NCBI GenBank assembly: GCA_030442035.1
Contig: JAUJEA010000009.1
Location: forward strand, 248,001-312,000
From: Splendidivirga corallicola
GTDB lineage: Bacteria; Bacteroidota; Bacteroidia; Cytophagales; Cyclobacteriaceae
Direction of reading: 5' to 3'
Length of the DNA: 64,000 bases
Each line of letters begins with the position of its first letter. The stretch's first letter is position 1. The notes beneath the pieces are model-generated. The model had not been told where the DNA came from and ran no database searches. It was given only the letters and a program-made list of their open reading frames with translations. This document shows, one piece after another, positions 9,326-17,829 of this stretch. Made by a program: the position numbers and the translations under genes.

Positions 9326-11116
9326 ATGGAAGCTACTCAATACACAAGAGATCAAATAAGTTTATTGCCTAATGAACCTGGTATCTATAAATTCTTCAAT
9401 GAAGATGGTAAGCTTATTTATGTGGGAAAGGCAAAAAGTATTAAAAAAAGAGTTAGCAGTTATTTTGGCAAGTCACAGGTTGATCGTAAAACCATTAGAA
9501 TGGTTTCGGAGATTGCGGCCATTGAATTTACCATTGTAAATTCTGAATTTGATGCTTTCCTATTGGAAAATAATCTTATCAAAACCAACCAGCCCAAGTA
9601 CAATATTCGGTTAAAAGATGACAAAACTTTTCCTTATATCTGTGTATCTAATGAACGTTTCCCCAGGATATATTCCACACGGAAAGTGGTGCCTGAATGG
9701 GGAACTTACTATGGCCCTTATGCTAGTGTGAAGGCAATGAACAACGTATTGCACTTGCTAAGAGATCTGTATACCATCCGTACTTGCAGATTAAATCTCT
9801 CAGAAGAAAATATCAAAAATGGCAAGTTCAAAGTCTGCCTGGAATATCACATAGGAAATTGCCAGGGCCCTTGCGCTGACTTACAAACTGAAGATGATTA
9901 TAATCACGATATTGAACAGGCAGTACATATTCTAAAAGGAAATCTTAGTCTGGTTAGAAATCATTTTAAGGACAATATGCAGCGAGCCGCTGAAAATCTT
10001 GAATTCGAGTTGGCTCAAAAATTAAAAAACAAACTTGATCTTCTTGAGAAGTTTCAATCGAGATCACTGGTGGTGAATCAAAAGATAACGGATGTGGATG
10101 TTTTCACTATCATATCTGATGACAAAGACGCCTATATCAACTATTTAAAAATACACCACGGAACCATCATTGTCACTAAGACCATTGAATTAAAGAAGAA
10201 ACTCAATGAAAATGAATCGGATCTCCTGTCAATGATGATCATTGATTTAAGAGATAGGTTTAAAAGTGTTTCGAAGGAGATCATTACCAATGTTCCGGTA
10301 GAACTACCTTTGGATAATGTTATATTAACATTGCCTAAAATTGGGGATAAAAAGAAACTTACCGAGCTCTCTGTTAAGAATACGCTGCATTACAAAAAAG
10401 AAAAACTCAGTGAAGCTCGTTCCAAGGAGCCTGCGGAAAACAGAGTGCTCAGGACGCTTCAAAATGATTTACAATTGAAGAATTTACCAAAGCATATCGA
10501 GTGCTTTGACAATTCCAATATACAAGGTACGAATCCGGTGGCTTCGATGGTTTGTTTTCGAAACGGAAAACCGGCCAAAAGAGACTATCGAAAGTACCAT
10601 ATAAAGACAGTTGTGGGGCCCGATGATTTTGCCTCGATGTATGAAGTTAACTACAGGAGGTATAAACGGTTAATAGAGGAGAACCAACCTTTACCTGATC
10701 TCATTGTTATTGATGGGGGAAAAGGTCAATTGAATGCTGCCTGTGATGCTTTGAAAGCACTAAATGTTTATGGACAAATTCCGATTATTGGTATTGCGAA
10801 GAGATTGGAAGAAATTTATTACCCCGAGGATCAATACCCCTTACACATCGATAAAAAATCTGAATCCTTAGTCCTACTGCAGAAACTTCGTGATGAAGCC
10901 CATCGATTTGCCATCACCTTTCATCGAAATCAGCGTAGTAAGAATTCTTTCAAATCAGAGCTTGACGATATTAAAGGAATTGGTAGTAAAACCATCGATA
11001 AGCTTCTGGCAAAATTTAAGTCGGTAAAAAAGGTTAGAGAAGCTTCTTTGAAGGAGCTTGAAACCGTTGTCGGTTCTGACAAGGCAAGCTTGGTTAAAGC
11101 CCACTTTAAAAATTAA
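9326..11116 (+). CDS. uvrC: Excinuclease ABC subunit C (uvrC)
   Basis: A 596-residue protein of normal UvrC length. The N-terminal GIY-YIG nuclease (about 12-95) shows PGIYKFF and KLIYVGKAKSIKKRV. A Cys-rich stretch (about 150-190, CRLNLSEE...CLEYHIGNCQGPCA) follows, then a UVR helix pair (about 205-240), the RNase H-like C-terminal nuclease domain (about 385-540, including IVIDGGKGQLNAA) and a terminal helix-hairpin-helix (IKGIGSKTIDKLL). UvrC makes both incisions around bulky lesions in nucleotide excision repair. It appears monocistronic: a terminator lies before it, and a repeat-containing gap follows. Confidence 0.97.
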   Translation: MEATQYTRDQISLLPNEPGIYKFFNEDGKLIYVGKAKSIKKRVSSYFGKSQVDRKTIRMVSEIAAIEFTIVNSEFDAFLLENNLIKTNQPKYNIRLKDDKTFPYICVSNERFPRIYSTRKVVPEWGTYYGPYASVKAMNNVLHLLRDLYTIRTCRLNLSEENIKNGKFKVCLEYHIGNCQGPCADLQTEDDYNHDIEQAVHILKGNLSLVRNHFKDNMQRAAENLEFELAQKLKNKLDLLEKFQSRSLVVNQKITDVDVFTIISDDKDAYINYLKIHHGTIIVTKTIELKKKLNENESDLLSMMIIDLRDRFKSVSKEIITNVPVELPLDNVILTLPKIGDKKKLTELSVKNTLHYKKEKLSEARSKEPAENRVLRTLQNDLQLKNLPKHIECFDNSNIQGTNPVASMVCFRNGKPAKRDYRKYHIKTVVGPDDFASMYEVNYRRYKRLIEENQPLPDLIVIDGGKGQLNAACDALKALNVYGQIPIIGIAKRLEEIYYPEDQYPLHIDKKSESLVLLQKLRDEAHRFAITFHRNQRSKNSFKSELDDIKGIGSKTIDKLLAKFKSVKKVREASLKELETVVGSDKASLVKAHFKN

Positions 11117-11303
11117 GCCTTTAGGTCTTAGGTTTCAGGTATCAGATAAACTTAATACCGACCAAAAAACATCAGAAAGGCTGAAATCTTCCATATAATG
11201 GCATCTCTAGCTAAAGACTTACTGTAGTGTTAAATAAATTTCTATTTGTGAATCAATCGTAATTTGTCTTTCGAAATTCGTAATTCATTCAAAATTGACT
11301 GTC
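11117..11303. repeat. Dispersed intergenic repeat, copy A
   Basis: This gap aligns with 37723-37893 in the same orientation. The shared blocks include TCAGATAAACTTA, CAGAAAGGCTGAAATCTTCC, GTGTTAAAT and CGTAATTTGTC, separated by small insertions and deletions. Neither copy holds an obvious open reading frame. Each lies directly downstream of a plus-strand gene. Confidence 0.7.
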
Positions 11304-11408
11304 GGCATTTGAATTTTTTATACTCTACTTTTTATTGTGAAAGCCTCATTATTTGAGCGACACTTATAATGATCTTTGTTATATTCATGTGATAATCGAT
11401 TCTTAGGC

Positions 11409-13334
11409 ATGGGAACAAGACAATTAGCTGCAATAATGTTTACCGATATGGTTGGGTACACTGCTATGATGCAGGAGAATGAGCTCATTGCCAAAAGAAA
11501 CCGGGACAGACACCGGCTTGTGCTAACTAAAGCAATTGACAATGGTCATGGAAAGATCATTCAGTATTACGGTGATGGAACTTTAAGCATTTTTAAGAGC
11601 GCCATTGAGGCGGTTAAATCTGCGGTTGAAATTCAATTAGCGTTGAGAAAGGATCCGAAAGTAGATTTGAGAATAGGAGTTCATACCGGTGATATCGTGT
11701 ATGATGATGAGGGAGTATATGGTGACGGAGTAAACATTGCCTCAAGGATCGAATCATTGGCGGTTGCTGGTAGTGTAATGATCTCTGATAAAGTATACGA
11801 TGAAATAAAGAACCATAAAGAACTCAACTCAAAGATCATTGGGGAATTTGATCTAAAGAATGTGCGAAGACCTATTGAGGTGCATGCCATTACCAATGAA
11901 GGCTTGGTAGTGCCAAGGAGGGAAGAGATCAAAGGAAAAGTCCAGGAGAAAATAAAGAGTATTGCCGTGATGCCTTTTGTGAACATGAGCAACGATACCG
12001 AGAATGAATACTTTAGTGATGGTATTACGGAGGAATTGATCAATGCACTTACCAAAATTGACGGACTACAGGTGACGTCCCGGTCGTCTTCTTTTTCATT
12101 TAAGGGCAAAAATATGGATGCACGTGAAATAGGAAGGCAGCTGAATGTGGCTTCTATTCTGGAAGGAAGCGTAAGAAAAGCAGGACAAAAAGTTAGGATT
12201 ACCTCTCAATTGATAAGTACAAATGATGGTTATCACCTTTGGTCAAAAAGCTATGACAGGAATCTTGAAGATATTTTTGCTTTGCAGGATGAAATTTCAA
12301 GGAAGATTGCCAATAAGTTAAGAGAGAAGTTGAGCGTAGTTCAAAATAGGAAACCAGTTGTTACAGCACCAACTGAGAACATAGAGGCTTATAATCATTA
12401 TTTGAAAGGTCTGTTCTATAGTAGAAAATGGACAGCAACAGATATAAAGGAGGCTCTTGGTCATTACCAAAAAGCCATTGAGTTGGAGCCGGCATTTTCG
12501 CTCGCTCACAGCGCAATATCTGATGCCTATACCTTTTTGGGAACAACCGGAAATTTAGATACAGAGCAAGCTTTTACGAAAGCCAAGTCTGCTGCTAAGA
12601 TGGCGTTGCAGTTGGATGCCAACAATATGGAAGCATTTCTCTCTCTGGCCATAATCAAGTTTTTTTATGATTGGGATTGGGAAGGTGGATTGAAAAGTGT
12701 AAAACGTGCCCTCCAAATAAATCCGAATGCACCTAATGCACATCTTATGTACTCTCTGTATTTCATCGTCATGAAAGACCTTGATAAAGCCATTGAGGAA
12801 TTAGAATTGGCAGTAAAAATAGATCCGCTATCTCCGGGTCCGGTTAGAACCTTAGCTGACATTTACTATTTCTATGGAAAATATGAAAAGGCTATTGAGT
12901 TATATGATCAGATTTTAACATTGGATCCGACTTTTAGAGCAGCCCAGGAATTTAAGGGTTGGGCTTATCTGCAAAGCGGGGATTATGAGAAAGCGATTAC
13001 CATTTTTAAAAACCTGGGCAAGGAAACCACACATGCCATTAAACCCGATACACAACTTGGTTATGCTTATGCCTTATCGGGAGATTTTGATACTGCTCAA
13101 GCATATTTGTCTTCACTCAAATTAAGAGCGGAGACAGAAAATAAAGTGTCCCTCAGTTTGGATTTCGCTACTTTGTATACCGGGTTGAAAGATTTTGATA
13201 ACGCATTTTTTTATCTACATAAATGTTGCGATGAAAAAATAGGAGCCATTGTTTTTCTGGATGTCAGCCCTATCTGGAAGCCACTAAAAAAAGACCCTAG
13301 ATTCAGAGAAATTCTGGACAGAATTGGACTTTAA
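11409..13334 (+). CDS. Class III adenylate/guanylate cyclase with TolB-like and TPR domains
   Basis: The open frame begins at 11376, but the ATG at 11409 (MGTRQLAAIMFTDMVGYT) is preferred because the family fold starts immediately there. Domains: class III nucleotidyl cyclase (about 1-175) with the metal-binding Asp in FTDMVGY, the second in YYGDGT, and the transition-state Asn/Arg in VNIASRIE; a TolB-like N-terminal (FlgO) domain (about 180-300, beginning SIAVMPFVNMSND); then six or more TPR units to the C-terminus. No membrane helix is evident, so it is probably cytoplasmic. The catalytic residues look intact; ATP versus GTP preference cannot be read here. It stands alone, convergent with the DinB lipoprotein gene. 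Confidence 0.88.
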   Translation: MGTRQLAAIMFTDMVGYTAMMQENELIAKRNRDRHRLVLTKAIDNGHGKIIQYYGDGTLSIFKSAIEAVKSAVEIQLALRKDPKVDLRIGVHTGDIVYDDEGVYGDGVNIASRIESLAVAGSVMISDKVYDEIKNHKELNSKIIGEFDLKNVRRPIEVHAITNEGLVVPRREEIKGKVQEKIKSIAVMPFVNMSNDTENEYFSDGITEELINALTKIDGLQVTSRSSSFSFKGKNMDAREIGRQLNVASILEGSVRKAGQKVRITSQLISTNDGYHLWSKSYDRNLEDIFALQDEISRKIANKLREKLSVVQNRKPVVTAPTENIEAYNHYLKGLFYSRKWTATDIKEALGHYQKAIELEPAFSLAHSAISDAYTFLGTTGNLDTEQAFTKAKSAAKMALQLDANNMEAFLSLAIIKFFYDWDWEGGLKSVKRALQINPNAPNAHLMYSLYFIVMKDLDKAIEELELAVKIDPLSPGPVRTLADIYYFYGKYEKAIELYDQILTLDPTFRAAQEFKGWAYLQSGDYEKAITIFKNLGKETTHAIKPDTQLGYAYALSGDFDTAQAYLSSLKLRAETENKVSLSLDFATLYTGLKDFDNAFFYLHKCCDEKIGAIVFLDVSPIWKPLKKDPRFREILDRIGL

Positions 13335-13346
13335 ACAGCCATTTGA

Positions 13347-13997
13347 TCAAGGATTTGGAAAATCAGGATGATTTTTTATTCTTTCAATTTGATGGATATG
13401 TCTCTTCGTATGGGTGATTGTTGTAAGTAGTATTTGATGTAAGTCTCTGACACGACGGAAATCATTTTCATCCGGGATATCTCTAAACGTGAAATGCAAT
13501 CTGAGATCAATATCCGTATTTCCTACAAAATCGATGGTATGATCCCTGCTTCTGTTAAAACCTTGGATTGCTTCCTCTTTGCTGCACCATCTGCCTCTGG
13601 GTGTAACAAACCAACCTGAAGTACCCTTTGTAGGATCGGTCTCATAAGCTAAAACTTTATCGTCGTTGTTTTTGGTTTTTTCGAGTAGCTCAGGTCGCAT
13701 TGGTGTTTTTGAGATTACATAAACTTCCCTGAAGTGCATGTCCTCCTGCAATCCCAGGTGCTCCATGATATCTGCGATAGACCAACTATTAGAATCAGCT
13801 TTGAAATACCATTGTTCATTGGATAACGGCCGAACGAGATCCATGAGTAAGGCTTGAGACTCTTGAAAGCCAGTTAATAGCGTGGTTCGGTCTTCACCTG
13901 TCCATTGTTTTTCTATTGTCTCATGCCTTTCACGCTCTTGACAGCTGATAAAAAAAATCGATACAAATATGTAATTAACCAGGTAGTTATTAAACAT
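13347..13997 (-). CDS. DinB-family putative lipoprotein
   Basis: A 216-residue protein with a hydrophobic N-terminus ending FFIS-Cys19, a plausible lipobox. It then has a four-helix DinB/YfiT-like domain: WSIADIMEHLGLQED (first His of the metal site) and a C-terminal THTKRHIHQIERI helix supplying further His ligands. DinB-family enzymes are often metal-dependent thiol transferases or hydrolases, but the substrate cannot be told. An exported, lipid-anchored DinB protein is somewhat unusual. It is followed by an SRPBCC protein gene on the same strand upstream, so the two may form a small unit. Confidence 0.78.
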   Translation of the reverse strand: MFNNYLVNYIFVSIFFISCQERERHETIEKQWTGEDRTTLLTGFQESQALLMDLVRPLSNEQWYFKADSNSWSIADIMEHLGLQEDMHFREVYVISKTPMRPELLEKTKNNDDKVLAYETDPTKGTSGWFVTPRGRWCSKEEAIQGFNRSRDHTIDFVGNTDIDLRLHFTFRDIPDENDFRRVRDLHQILLTTITHTKRHIHQIERIKNHPDFPNP

Positions 13998-14024
13998 TGC
14001 GCTTTGATCTTTTAGTCTGAAATG

Positions 14025-14468
14025 TCATGGCTCAACACTTTCTGCAAATTCTTTGAATTGAACCATATACTTCATGGATTGCTTCGAAAATGCCTTGCTA
14101 CCCATAAGTGGTCCCATAACAGACATAAAGCCACTGAATTTAAATTCATTGTCAGATATCCATTTGGTTTTATCCGGAGTGGTTTCTACAAATCGATTGT
14201 TTATCCAGTTCTTAACGCCTTTGGCTTCATAGGTACCAGCGAATTCCTGTGGTAAATCTCGCTTTGTGATGGTCTCGATCATCTCAATCTTCCTTTTCCC
14301 CATCTGGTAAAGAAGCTTCGATTTTGCCCCAACTTGTCCCGGCTCTCCACTGATATGTTCAAAGCTTAACAACTCCGGTTGCCATTTGGACATATTATCC
14401 GGATTATCAAATAAAGCAATTACCTTTTCAACCGGTAGGTCTATTTCAATCTCATTGGTATATTTCAT
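14025..14468 (-). CDS. SRPBCC (START/Bet v 1-like) family protein
   Basis: A 147-residue soluble protein beginning MKYTNEIEIDLPVEKVIALFDNP, which is the typical strand-helix opening of the SRPBCC fold. A central beta sheet and a C-terminal long helix (about 120-145) follow. These proteins bind hydrophobic ligands in a deep cavity; no specific function can be assigned. It precedes the DinB-like gene by 27 bases on the same strand. Confidence 0.8.
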   Translation of the reverse strand: MKYTNEIEIDLPVEKVIALFDNPDNMSKWQPELLSFEHISGEPGQVGAKSKLLYQMGKRKIEMIETITKRDLPQEFAGTYEAKGVKNWINNRFVETTPDKTKWISDNEFKFSGFMSVMGPLMGSKAFSKQSMKYMVQFKEFAESVEP

Positions 14469-14763
14469 GGTATAAAATAGGGTTAAGTTTAGATAGTTTT
14501 AGTTATCTCTTTGATTAAGAGCTTATAAGAAATATACAAAATCCTGATTGCAAGTGAAATAAAAAATTCATCCATGATTAATTCCTGATAAAGTCTCATT
14601 GAATGATAGAGATCGATCAGGTGAAGTCCATCCTTTATTTTTATTGTGGAATTACATTTAGCTGAGTTCTTGTTTAATGTTGAATACAATGCATATTTTG
14701 AAAGATGGGTAATTTTACTTTATTGGTTTGCATTGATATTTAAGTTGACTTAAATTTTCCACA

Positions 14764-15453
14764 TTGAGTATTACAATCATTGTCCCGACGTACAACGAAT
14801 TCGATTACATTCAAACGGTATTAAAACATATCAATGCATTTAATGAGAAGGATCTTTTAAAAGAAATAATCGTAGTTGATGCCGGAAGTAGTGATGGAAC
14901 AATGGAAAGAGCTGAAATCAATGGAGCCAAAATAATTAGGACAAAATTAAGAGGCCGAGCATTGCAAATGAATGTCGGAGCTCGAGAGGCTACTGGCGAC
15001 ATACTATACTTTCTTCATGCCGATACATTACCGCCAAAGGATTTTTTGTCAGATATTAATGCTGTGGTCAATAATGGATTCTCTGCCGGTTGTTTCAGAC
15101 TGACTTTTGATTGGTCGCATTGGTTCCTGAAATTTAATGCTTATTTCACGAGGTTTGATATCAATGCTTTCAGGTATGGTGATCAAAGCTTATTCATTAA
15201 AAGAGATCTGTTCAATAGGATACATGGTTTTAATGAACAGTTCACTGTCCTGGAAGATAATGAGATCATCCGTAGAATAAAGAAGAAAGGGACTTTCAAA
15301 ATTTTCAAAAAGTCGGTGATTACCTCTGCGAGGAAATATAGAAGATATGGTGTTTACAGGCTTCAGATAACCTATTACTTCATCTATCTTCTATATAAAT
15401 TAGGATTTTCCCAGAAGAAATTAATGAGTATTTATCAAAGTCTGTTAAACTAA
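14764..15453 (+). CDS. GT2 glycosyltransferase, TIGR04283-like, TTG start
   Basis: A 229-residue GT-A glycosyltransferase. It shows the opening SITIIVPTYNE, the nucleotide-sugar region VDAGSSDGT, the signature RGRALQMNVGA, the DxD-like LHADTLPP, and YGDQSLF with LEDNEI further on. This pattern matches the rSAM/selenodomain-associated transferase 2 family (TIGR04283). The usual partner genes (radical SAM protein, transferase 1) are not next to it. The start is a TTG at 14764: an in-frame TGA lies 15 bases upstream and the first internal ATG would remove the conserved N-terminal strand. A C-terminal hydrophobic segment (about 200-215) may touch the membrane. Confidence 0.87.
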   Translation: MSITIIVPTYNEFDYIQTVLKHINAFNEKDLLKEIIVVDAGSSDGTMERAEINGAKIIRTKLRGRALQMNVGAREATGDILYFLHADTLPPKDFLSDINAVVNNGFSAGCFRLTFDWSHWFLKFNAYFTRFDINAFRYGDQSLFIKRDLFNRIHGFNEQFTVLEDNEIIRRIKKKGTFKIFKKSVITSARKYRRYGVYRLQITYYFIYLLYKLGFSQKKLMSIYQSLLN

Positions 15454-15465
15454 ATAAATTGTGGA

Positions 15466-16941
15466 TTAACGTTTTTTTGGCAGTCTGAATCTTAACCTGA
15501 CTTTTACCTTTTGTCTCACCTTTAGGTCATCCTTTTTGGCCGGAGTCCATTTCGGACCTTCTTTGATCAATCGGATAACTTCTTCATCACAACCATAACC
15601 CAGGCTTCGTTTTACCTGGAAATCTGACAAAACACCATTGGACTGTACATAAAAGGCTACTTTTACCTTACCCTCCACACGATTGATAATAGCTTCATTA
15701 GGATAATGCAGACTATCCTGCAGGTACTTTTTATAAGCAGAATTTCCTCCCTTTGGTGCCGCACTTATATATTCTCCCTTTTCAACATCATGTTCATGGT
15801 TGTAGCTGATGATCAGGACTTCGTCCAAGGAAGTTACATCTGACTCAAGATCCACTTCCACGTCATTGCTGGTGTTCAACTTAAGCTCTTCACTTTCATA
15901 ACCTATAAAACTAAACGTTAATGTGCTGTCGGCAACCTCTATTGGGATCTTAAATTGTCCGTTGATATCCGTAATAACACCATTACTTTTCCCTTTCACG
16001 AATACGTTCACACCCGGCAGAGCACTTCCGTCATCTGCAGAATTAACGAAGCCGGTAATAGTCCGATGAGCTATGGATGGAGCAGCTAAACGTGATCTGC
16101 CTTCATTGACATCAGCTCCTCTTTCGGAGGTGGCAATTGAAAAAGCTTGCTCTGACCTGAGCTTCTTCTCTTTGGATTGCTCAAAAGTTGTCTCTTTTTG
16201 CGTTTTATATTCAATCTTTTCAGTTGTTTCAACGTCTGGTATATCAGCAACAACCTCCTCTAATCGTTCATCATTTTCTAGTGCTGTTATTTCGGAAATT
16301 TCTTTAGATTTAAGATTTTCTATAGGCCGGCTATTTTCATCGTCCGTATTTAGATCAGTGAGTTGTTCTTTTTCTATTTCTTTTAAAACCCTTGAGTGTT
16401 TTGATTCTTCTGAGTGGTCATGACCTTCAACTTCCTCATTACTTTGGACATTTTCATCCGTTTCATCAAGTTGGGTTGATTTATCACTCTTACCGGCTAT
16501 AGCTAATTCCACGGTGTCGTTTTGCTGGGATCTTTCATCTGTAGCAGATGGTGTCCCATCTTCTAAAGGGGAAATAGCTAATTCTTGTTCAATATTTGGT
16601 TCTGTGAGATTTTTGACCATGAAAACTGCTAATATCAGTACAATCAAAGAAGCGGCTATACCACCGGCTCTTACCCATAGAGGAATTGTTTTTCTATTCG
16701 AAGTACCGGTCTTTTCATCTATTTGAGCATTAAGTTCAGAAACAATGCCTGATAAGCTATCCGGATCTTCCATTGCCTCAAAACCTTCCATTGCCTCTGC
16801 GGCAAATTCATCTTCAAGCAGACGCCTCTCTACAGAATGCATTTCATCAGAACTAAGCTCACCCTTGTGATACTTTCTCAAAATATCAGGAGTAAGGCGA
16901 TCCAGGTCACTATGCTTCCGTTTTGATCTATCTTTGCTCAT
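15466..16941 (-). CDS. Anti-sigma-like membrane protein with CarboxypepD_reg and TonB C-terminal domains
   Basis: A 491-residue protein. Residues 1-88 are cytoplasmic and resemble the N-terminal part of anti-sigma factors (LTPDILRKYHKGELSSDE). A single membrane helix spans 90-109. A long acidic, low-complexity periplasmic linker (110-290) follows, then a CarboxypepD_reg-like beta domain (294-368), a TonB-box-like sequence DEVLIISY (373-380) and a TonB C-terminal domain (about 403-488). Its start overlaps the sigma factor stop (ATGA, 16938-16941), so the two are translationally coupled. I infer an anti-sigma factor that can read envelope state through its TonB-like end. The domain combination is seen directly; the signalling role is inferred. 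Confidence 0.85.
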   Translation of the reverse strand: MSKDRSKRKHSDLDRLTPDILRKYHKGELSSDEMHSVERRLLEDEFAAEAMEGFEAMEDPDSLSGIVSELNAQIDEKTGTSNRKTIPLWVRAGGIAASLIVLILAVFMVKNLTEPNIEQELAISPLEDGTPSATDERSQQNDTVELAIAGKSDKSTQLDETDENVQSNEEVEGHDHSEESKHSRVLKEIEKEQLTDLNTDDENSRPIENLKSKEISEITALENDERLEEVVADIPDVETTEKIEYKTQKETTFEQSKEKKLRSEQAFSIATSERGADVNEGRSRLAAPSIAHRTITGFVNSADDGSALPGVNVFVKGKSNGVITDINGQFKIPIEVADSTLTFSFIGYESEELKLNTSNDVEVDLESDVTSLDEVLIISYNHEHDVEKGEYISAAPKGGNSAYKKYLQDSLHYPNEAIINRVEGKVKVAFYVQSNGVLSDFQVKRSLGYGCDEEVIRLIKEGPKWTPAKKDDLKVRQKVKVRLRFRLPKKR

Positions 16942-17516
16942 GACTTTTCCATATAGATTTTTAAGTTCCTCTTGCCATTCTGAATATAGCTTTTCACTTT
17001 TTTCATTTCATAACCGGTTATTGATACTATTTCCTTATACGGTTTTTGTTTGATGTAAAACAGCTCCACACACTCCTTTTGTTCTTTAGGTAAATGATTA
17101 ATAGCCCTTTCCAGCATCCGAATATCCTCTTCCAGTCGGACACTATCATTATGATGCAAACTATAACTCAATTCCATATGGTTCTCAAGATTATTTTGTT
17201 GAAAATCTTGATGTTGCATTTTTTTTGAGCTTCTTAGTTGCATCAAACAATGATTCTTAGTGAGCACATGCAACCAGCTTTTGAAATTTTGAACTTCATG
17301 ATGTTTGAGCTTCTCAATCAGTGTTTCGAAAATCTGCATAACAGCATCTTTACTGTCCTCCTGGTTTTTGAGGTATTTCATGCAAACACCAAAAACCAAA
17401 TGTGTATAACGTTGATACAAGTCTCCCAGAACGGAGTTATCATTTGAATTGCGATATTCAAGTATCAACTCCTCATCTGTTCTATTTTTCTTTTTATTTG
17501 AATGTTTGAAAAACAT
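16938..17516 (-). CDS. ECF-type RNA polymerase sigma factor
   Basis: A 192-residue sigma-70 family protein with region 2 (about 15-95: DEELILEYRNSNDNSVLGDLY and the tail with QNFKSWLHVLTKNHCL) and region 4 (about 130-185: LPKEQKECVELFYI plus a helix-turn-helix). Regions 1 and 3 are absent, which defines the ECF group. It is co-transcribed with, and overlaps by four bases, a membrane protein that is probably its anti-sigma factor. Its gene is divergent from a VWA protein gene across a 313 bp gap, so that protein is a candidate regulon member. Confidence 0.93.
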   Translation of the reverse strand: MFFKHSNKKKNRTDEELILEYRNSNDNSVLGDLYQRYTHLVFGVCMKYLKNQEDSKDAVMQIFETLIEKLKHHEVQNFKSWLHVLTKNHCLMQLRSSKKMQHQDFQQNNLENHMELSYSLHHNDSVRLEEDIRMLERAINHLPKEQKECVELFYIKQKPYKEIVSITGYEMKKVKSYIQNGKRNLKIYMEKS

Positions 17517-17829
17517 AAATTCAACGGCCCTCGAAAATCAAATAAAGTGATCTTATTTACTCATCATCCATTCCTAATTATTAATTGATTTCGAGCCTTT
17601 AGCAAATTAAAGGAAATAATTAACAATGGGAAACAAACTCTTTTCGATGTCTTACAGGCTTTTAGTTAAGTGACTTTTTCAACCATTGACCATTATAATC
17701 ATAGACTTTCAGAAAAAAACATGAGGTGATTTATGGAATTTTCAGACAACGTGCATCTCCATTAAAAATCGAATTGTTAACGATCAATGGTTGATTGGTT
17801 TATAATAAAAGCCAAAAGCTGACTTAGCA
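17517..17829. other. Divergent intergenic region, sigma factor / VWA protein
   Basis: A 313 bp AT-rich gap that must hold the promoters of both divergent genes. I see no perfect TAnnTTTG box for either gene, no repeat and no open frame worth reporting. The absence of the housekeeping box would fit use of an alternative sigma factor. Confidence 0.5.

Noticed and set aside
11681-12109. 142-codon minus-strand frame opposite the cyclase gene
   Set aside because: A composition shadow within the cyclase and TolB-like domains.
13359-13380. Small hairpin with T run at the end of the cyclase gene
   Set aside because: Only seven A/T-rich pairs and it lies inside the DinB coding region; too weak to call a terminator.
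14489-14689. 66-codon minus-strand frame upstream of the SRPBCC gene
   Set aside because: No motif, unusual composition and no homology I can recall; probably non-coding.
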